Origin: Burkholderiales bacterium
GTDB taxonomy: Bacteria > Pseudomonadota > Gammaproteobacteria > Burkholderiales > Burkholderiaceae_D
Assembly (NCBI GenBank): GCA_016200895.1
Contig: JACQDX010000133.1
Span: forward strand, 1 to 48,467
Direction: 5' to 3'
DNA length: 48,467 nt
The notes beneath the pieces are model-generated. The model had not been told where the DNA came from, did not search any database, and was given only the letters and a program-made list of their open reading frames with translations. Within the stretch, counting starts at the first letter, position 1, and each line of letters opens with the position of its first letter. A program made the translations under genes and the position numbers. This document shows positions 45,032 through 48,467 of this stretch, piece after piece.

Positions 45032-46054
45032 TCAATTTGTCTTGGTGACTTTGCTCAAGTGTCTTGGCTTGTCCGGGTCGAGGCCACGGGCAATCGACAG
45101 ATTTGCTGCCATCATATAAAAGGCTTGTATTGCAACGACAGGATCAAGATCAGGTGTTGCTGCAACTGGCAAAGTCAGGTTACGTTCCTTGACATCTTCT
45201 GGTGCTGCCAGCAAGACATTCGCGCCACGACCACGCATTTCTTCTGCCAGGGTAATCAGGCCAGCTTGTGCAGGGCCACTGGTTGCAAAAATCAATAAGG
45301 GATAACCATCATGTATCAGGGCCATTGGGCCATGCTTGATTTCTGCACCGCTGAAGGCTTCTGCCTGGATGACGGATGTCTCTTTGAATTTAAGTGCAGA
45401 CTCCAGCGCCACTGGAAAGCTGATGCCACGGCCAACCACCATGATCCGTGATGCCGGTTGCAAGACTTCTATCGCTGGTGACCAATCAATTTTTGTAGCT
45501 GCATGCAGGGATTCAGGCAATTGTTCTATTGCCGCCAAAAATTCTGCATCGTTTTGCCAGTGGCCTGCCAGACGTGCGCCTGCAACCAGTGAGGTGATAA
45601 AACTCTTGGTTGCAGCCACGCTCAATTCCGGGCCTGCGTGCAAAGGCATGGTCCATTCTGCGCTTTGTGCCAGAGGCGATGCTGCGTCATTGACCAGAGC
45701 AACAGTAGTAGCACCACCTTCGCGGAAATAACGGATAGGTTCAACCACATCAGGGCTTTGGCCAGACTGTGAAATTGCAATTGCCAATGCATCTTTTGCT
45801 GCCAGCGGTGCCTTGTTCAAGGTCACCAAAGACATGGGCAGGGAAGCGACGATGCGCCCTACCCTCGCCATGATCAGGTATGCAGCATAATTAGCGGCAT
45901 GATCTGAGCTGCCACGGGCAACGGTGACAACGGATGTTGGCGGCTTGGCGCGCAAGTGTGCGCCAAGCTCGGCATAACGGTCACCTTCATGTTTGAGTTG
46001 TTCGGCAACAAAATCAGCGGAAGAACTGGCTTCCTTAAGCATCTGCGAGGTCAA
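45032..46054 (-). CDS. nagB-II: SIS-domain glucosamine-6-phosphate deaminase (NagB-II type)
   Basis: 340 aa with two SIS sugar-phosphate isomerase domains and no glutamine amidotransferase domain, so it is not GlmS but the alternative deaminase GlcN6P to Fru6P + NH3. First SIS: VTVARGSSDHAANYAAYLIM, ISQSGQSPDVV; second: RIMVVGRGISFPVALESALK, FKETSVIQAEAFSGAEIKHG. TTG 46054 is the supported start: AAGGAG sits 6 bases before it, whereas the ATG at 46042 lies 18 bases away. It overlaps the nagA end by 20 bp. The name is a best fit; DgaF-type sugar roles are less likely given nagA. Confidence 0.88.
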   Translation of the reverse strand: MTSQMLKEASSSADFVAEQLKHEGDRYAELGAHLRAKPPTSVVTVARGSSDHAANYAAYLIMARVGRIVASLPMSLVTLNKAPLAAKDALAIAISQSGQSPDVVEPIRYFREGGATTVALVNDAASPLAQSAEWTMPLHAGPELSVAATKSFITSLVAGARLAGHWQNDAEFLAAIEQLPESLHAATKIDWSPAIEVLQPASRIMVVGRGISFPVALESALKFKETSVIQAEAFSGAEIKHGPMALIHDGYPLLIFATSGPAQAGLITLAEEMRGRGANVLLAAPEDVKERNLTLPVAATPDLDPVVAIQAFYMMAANLSIARGLDPDKPRHLSKVTKTN

Positions 46055-47162
46055 TCTTTTCTCCTTCTACATAAACAGCGATGAGGTTGAGCTGGCGATC
46101 CAGTACAACCAGGTCTGCGTAACTGCCAGCCTGCAGGCGGCCACGCTCATTCAATCCCAGATAATCGGCTGCGTAGGTAGAAACACGCTTCGATGCATCT
46201 TCCAGGTCCAGGCCTATGCTGACCAGATTGCGCAAGGCCTGATCCATGGTCAGTGTGCTGCCTGCCAGCGTGCCATCTTCAAGACGCACACCGCCCAGGC
46301 ATTTATGCACGACCTGGCGACCCAGCATGTATTGGCCATCCGGCATGCCGGAAGCTGCAGTGGAATCAGTAACACAATACAGATGCGGAATCGCACGCAT
46401 GGCGGCCTTGATCGCGCCAGGGTGGACATGCAATAAGTCGGGAATAATTTCAGAAAACTGCGCATGCGCCAGCGCTGCACCAACCATGCCGGGAGCACGA
46501 TGATCGAGGCGTGACATGGCGTTATACAAGTGGGTAAAACCGGTGGCACCGTTTTCCAGTGCTGCCTTGCCCTCTTCGTAAGTACCCAGGGTATGGCCTA
46601 TCTGCACCTGCATGCCTATGGCTGTCAGCTCGCGTACCAGTTGCAGGTGACCATCCATTTCTGGTGCCACGGTGATCAATCTGATTGGCGCGATCGCATC
46701 AAGGTGGCGCACCTGCTCAAGCGAACCCGTGTGCGCAAAATCTGGCTGTGCACCCAGCTTGCCGGGATTGATATACGGCCCTTCCAGATGCACACCCAGT
46801 ATGCGGGCAGCGCCACTGCTGCGTTTATCCACCAGGGGCCTGATCGCCTTCAAGGCAAGCTCCAGATCAGACAATGGTGCCGTCATGGTAGTGGCCAGCA
46901 TGCTGGTGGTGCCGTGTTTAGCATGTTTGCGGGCGATGATTTCGACGGCATCGCCAGCTTCCATGGTGTCTTTGCCGCCGGCACCATGCACATGCAAATC
47001 AACAAAGCCTGGCAAGATGTAATGCAGGGATTCTGCGCCAGCAGCGCTCTCTACATCAGCATCGCCAGTAATGGTCTGCACTCTTTCGTCGAACACCAGG
47101 GAGCCGCGCACCCAGCCTTGCGGTGTCAGTATTTGTCCCTGCACTTGTTGTTGCAAGCTCAT
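46035..47162 (-). CDS. nagA: N-acetylglucosamine-6-phosphate deacetylase
   Basis: 375 aa amidohydrolase-fold enzyme: GlcNAc6P to GlcN6P + acetate. PGFVDLHVHGAGGKD carries the HxH metal region, GVHLEGPYINP the metal-binding Glu, VQIGHTLGTYEEG and GFTHLYNAMS the His ligands, and CVTDSTAASG the catalytic Asp. Normal length. The ATG overlaps the nagR stop by 4 bases (ATGA). Cytoplasmic; followed by the deaminase that uses its product. Confidence 0.95.
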   Translation of the reverse strand: MSLQQQVQGQILTPQGWVRGSLVFDERVQTITGDADVESAAGAESLHYILPGFVDLHVHGAGGKDTMEAGDAVEIIARKHAKHGTTSMLATTMTAPLSDLELALKAIRPLVDKRSSGAARILGVHLEGPYINPGKLGAQPDFAHTGSLEQVRHLDAIAPIRLITVAPEMDGHLQLVRELTAIGMQVQIGHTLGTYEEGKAALENGATGFTHLYNAMSRLDHRAPGMVGAALAHAQFSEIIPDLLHVHPGAIKAAMRAIPHLYCVTDSTAASGMPDGQYMLGRQVVHKCLGGVRLEDGTLAGSTLTMDQALRNLVSIGLDLEDASKRVSTYAADYLGLNERGRLQAGSYADLVVLDRQLNLIAVYVEGEKIDLADA

Positions 47163-47893
47163 CTGAACAACTCCGCCACAAAGTCATAGTAATCGCTACG
47201 GCAATGAGAATGCGACAGCTCTATCGCTGCACCGTTAGGGAGGTAAGCAACACGGGTAATAAACAACATGGCAGCACCCTGCTTGATGTCTGCCAGGCGC
47301 GCCTGTTCTGCAGTCGCATTCACGGCGCGTATATGCTGCAAAGCGCGTGTCGGTGACAGATTATGTGATTCCAGATAACCGTACAGACTGTCGCTGACCA
47401 GTTTGGGATTTGGCATGTAGATTGCCGGAATGGTTGAGCTTTCTATCGCCATCACGACATTGTCGGCAGTGCGCAAACGCTTCAAACGCGATACCACGGT
47501 ATTGGGCGACAGACCCAGGGACAAAATCTCTTCTGGCGAAGCGATACCAGTTTCGCGTGACAACCAGCGTGAACCAGGAACAAAACCACGGTTACGCAAT
47601 TCCTCACTAAAGTTGGTCAGGCGTGACAGCGGTTGTTCAAGCTTGGGCGTGATGTAAGTGCCAGAGCCATGTTTGCGGGTCAGCATGCCACGCTCGCACA
47701 ACATGTCTATGGCCTTGCGTGCGGTGACGCGTGAGATTTCCAGAGTGTCAGATAACATGCGCTCGGAGGGCAAGGCTTCGTCCGGCTGCCACAATCCGCT
47801 ATGTATGCCGTTTGCAAGCTTGTTCGCCAATTGCAGATACAAGGGGGTAGAGCTTTCTGCGTCAGGTTTAAAGTCTATCAATCGTGCCAGCAT
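47159..47893 (-). CDS. GntR/HutC-family regulator, NagR-like
   Basis: 244 aa. N-terminal winged helix-turn-helix (STPLYLQLANKLANGIHSGL, DEALPSERMLSDTLEISRVT, ARKAIDMLCERGML) and C-terminal UTRA ligand domain (LTNFSEELRNRGFVPGSRWL ... GAAIELSHSHCRSDYYDFVA). Homologues sense GlcNAc6P or GlcN6P and repress nag operons, so this probably controls the operon it belongs to. Named nagR only by context. It lies 21 bases after the kinase stop. Confidence 0.92.
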   Translation of the reverse strand: MLARLIDFKPDAESSTPLYLQLANKLANGIHSGLWQPDEALPSERMLSDTLEISRVTARKAIDMLCERGMLTRKHGSGTYITPKLEQPLSRLTNFSEELRNRGFVPGSRWLSRETGIASPEEILSLGLSPNTVVSRLKRLRTADNVVMAIESSTIPAIYMPNPKLVSDSLYGYLESHNLSPTRALQHIRAVNATAEQARLADIKQGAAMLFITRVAYLPNGAAIELSHSHCRSDYYDFVAELFR

Positions 47894-47914
47894 GTTTTTC
47901 TCTCTTTTATGTAT

Positions 47915-48467
47915 TTATTGGGCTTGCAAATGCTGCTGTATCAGGATGAGAGCTCCAACTGCTGAATCGGCTTTGGGCATTTGTATTCTCTCTTTTAAAG
48001 CGGCTGGCAAATAGCTGGCAACTGGCGCTGCCAAACCGCCACACAAGGCGATAGGCAATGCAGATTCTGGGTCCAGAGCGTGCGCCATGATGGCCACTTC
48101 TTTACCGGCTTCAATCATGATCTCGCGTGCGACATCTACCTCAGGTGCGAAATGTATCACCAAGGGTGCCAGTTCGGCATAACGGGTTTGATTAGCTTGA
48201 GCCAGCCAGGCGAATACGGCATCTTTAGCGCCGCCACAATGTGCCAGCACTGCATTGGCAAATGGATTGTTGACAGCTCGGCCATCCAGCACGCGCTGTA
48301 AATGGTTGACGGCGCGCATACCCAGCCAGGCACCACTGGCCTCATCACTGACTGGGAAGCCCCAGGCACCGACTTCGCGGCGCTGACCATCAGGCAACAA
48401 AACTTCACCGACGCTACCAGTTCCCAGCGCAATGATAGAGCCAGGCTTGCCACCCAGTGCGCCCAGC
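47915..48467 (-). CDS. BadF/BadG-type N-acetylglucosamine kinase, 5' end missing
   Basis: C-terminal ~183 residues of an ASKHA-fold ATPase of the BadF/BcrA family, the group that contains N-acetylglucosamine kinases. Visible: SIIALGTGSVGEVLLPDG (phosphate-binding loop), EVGAWGFPVSDEASGAWLGM (conserved DEASG) and PIALCGGLAAPVASYLPAAL near the end. The start lies beyond base 48467. It should phosphorylate GlcNAc released by the GH3 enzyme, supplying NagA. First visible gene of the nag operon; the operon promoter is outside the window. Confidence 0.88.
   Translation of the reverse strand, partial: LGALGGKPGSIIALGTGSVGEVLLPDGQRREVGAWGFPVSDEASGAWLGMRAVNHLQRVLDGRAVNNPFANAVLAHCGGAKDAVFAWLAQANQTRYAELAPLVIHFAPEVDVAREIMIEAGKEVAIMAHALDPESALPIALCGGLAAPVASYLPAALKERIQMPKADSAVGALILIQQHLQAQ

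Noticed and set aside
45032..46054. GlmS (glucosamine-6-phosphate synthase)
   Set aside because: No glutamine amidotransferase domain is present; only two SIS domains, and the gene lies in a catabolic operon.

Overview
The window is a chromosomal segment of moderate GC. It most likely comes from a betaproteobacterium of the order Burkholderiales, family Oxalobacteraceae (Undibacterium- or Janthinobacterium-like). This is an inference from protein style and from the gene run adk, kdsB, Trm112-like, lpxK, exbD, exbB, xseA, sodB; no 16S gene or other direct marker is present. Several genes start with TTG behind a good Shine-Dalgarno.

Layout. 1-10.5 kb is mostly minus-strand core metabolism: an rRNA cytosine methyltransferase (cut by the window edge), purN, a secreted guanyl-RNase with its barstar inhibitor (the RNase is frameshifted), a patatin phospholipase, a short-chain dehydrogenase, a proton-pumping pyrophosphatase, adenylate kinase, and the LPS genes kdsB and lpxK. 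10.5-15.3 kb holds exbBD, a 1.2-kb AT-rich gene-free stretch with a series of DnaA-box-like repeats, then xseA and sodB. 15.3-27.9 kb has a frameshifted EamA transporter, a GntR/ABC operon, a DUF2785 protein, an Asp/Glu racemase with a divergent AraC regulator, a large secreted S9 peptidase, small proteins, an Ig-repeat lipoprotein and an HDOD protein. 27.9-39.2 kb is accessory: a NagX-like acyltransferase with an internal amber codon, a PAT-family transporter, a cupin, a periplasmic binding protein, a LytS/LytR-type two-component system with a DUF2306 membrane protein, a decayed stretch with two gene remnants, an oxidoreductase divergent from a LysR regulator, and a leucine-rich-repeat protein.

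39.2-48.5 kb (minus strand) is one operon for amino-sugar oligosaccharide use. From the promoter side it runs BadF-type kinase (cut by the edge), NagR-like regulator, nagA, SIS-type GlcN6P deaminase, sugar-binding protein, two permeases, GH3 beta-N-acetylglucosaminidase and UgpC-like ATPase. Together these would import GlcNAc oligomers, cleave them in the cytoplasm, phosphorylate, deacetylate and deaminate them to fructose-6-P. The NagX remnant and PAT transporter near 28-30 kb are commonly associated with the same pathway.

Most notable: (1) the 11.86-13.08 kb repeat region, with seven TGTGGAYAA boxes in one orientation inside diverged ~140-190 bp units, like an origin or DnaA-titration locus but with no dnaA in the window; (2) a secreted RNase whose catalytic residues are all cut off by a single-base frameshift next to an intact barstar; (3) two long palindromic intergenic elements sharing a core; (4) five tandem 13-bp repeats plus a 16-bp palindrome before the dehydrogenase; (5) an intrinsic terminator placed directly against the patatin start codon. 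Five genes in the window are broken, most at short homopolymer runs, so assembly error must be weighed against real decay.
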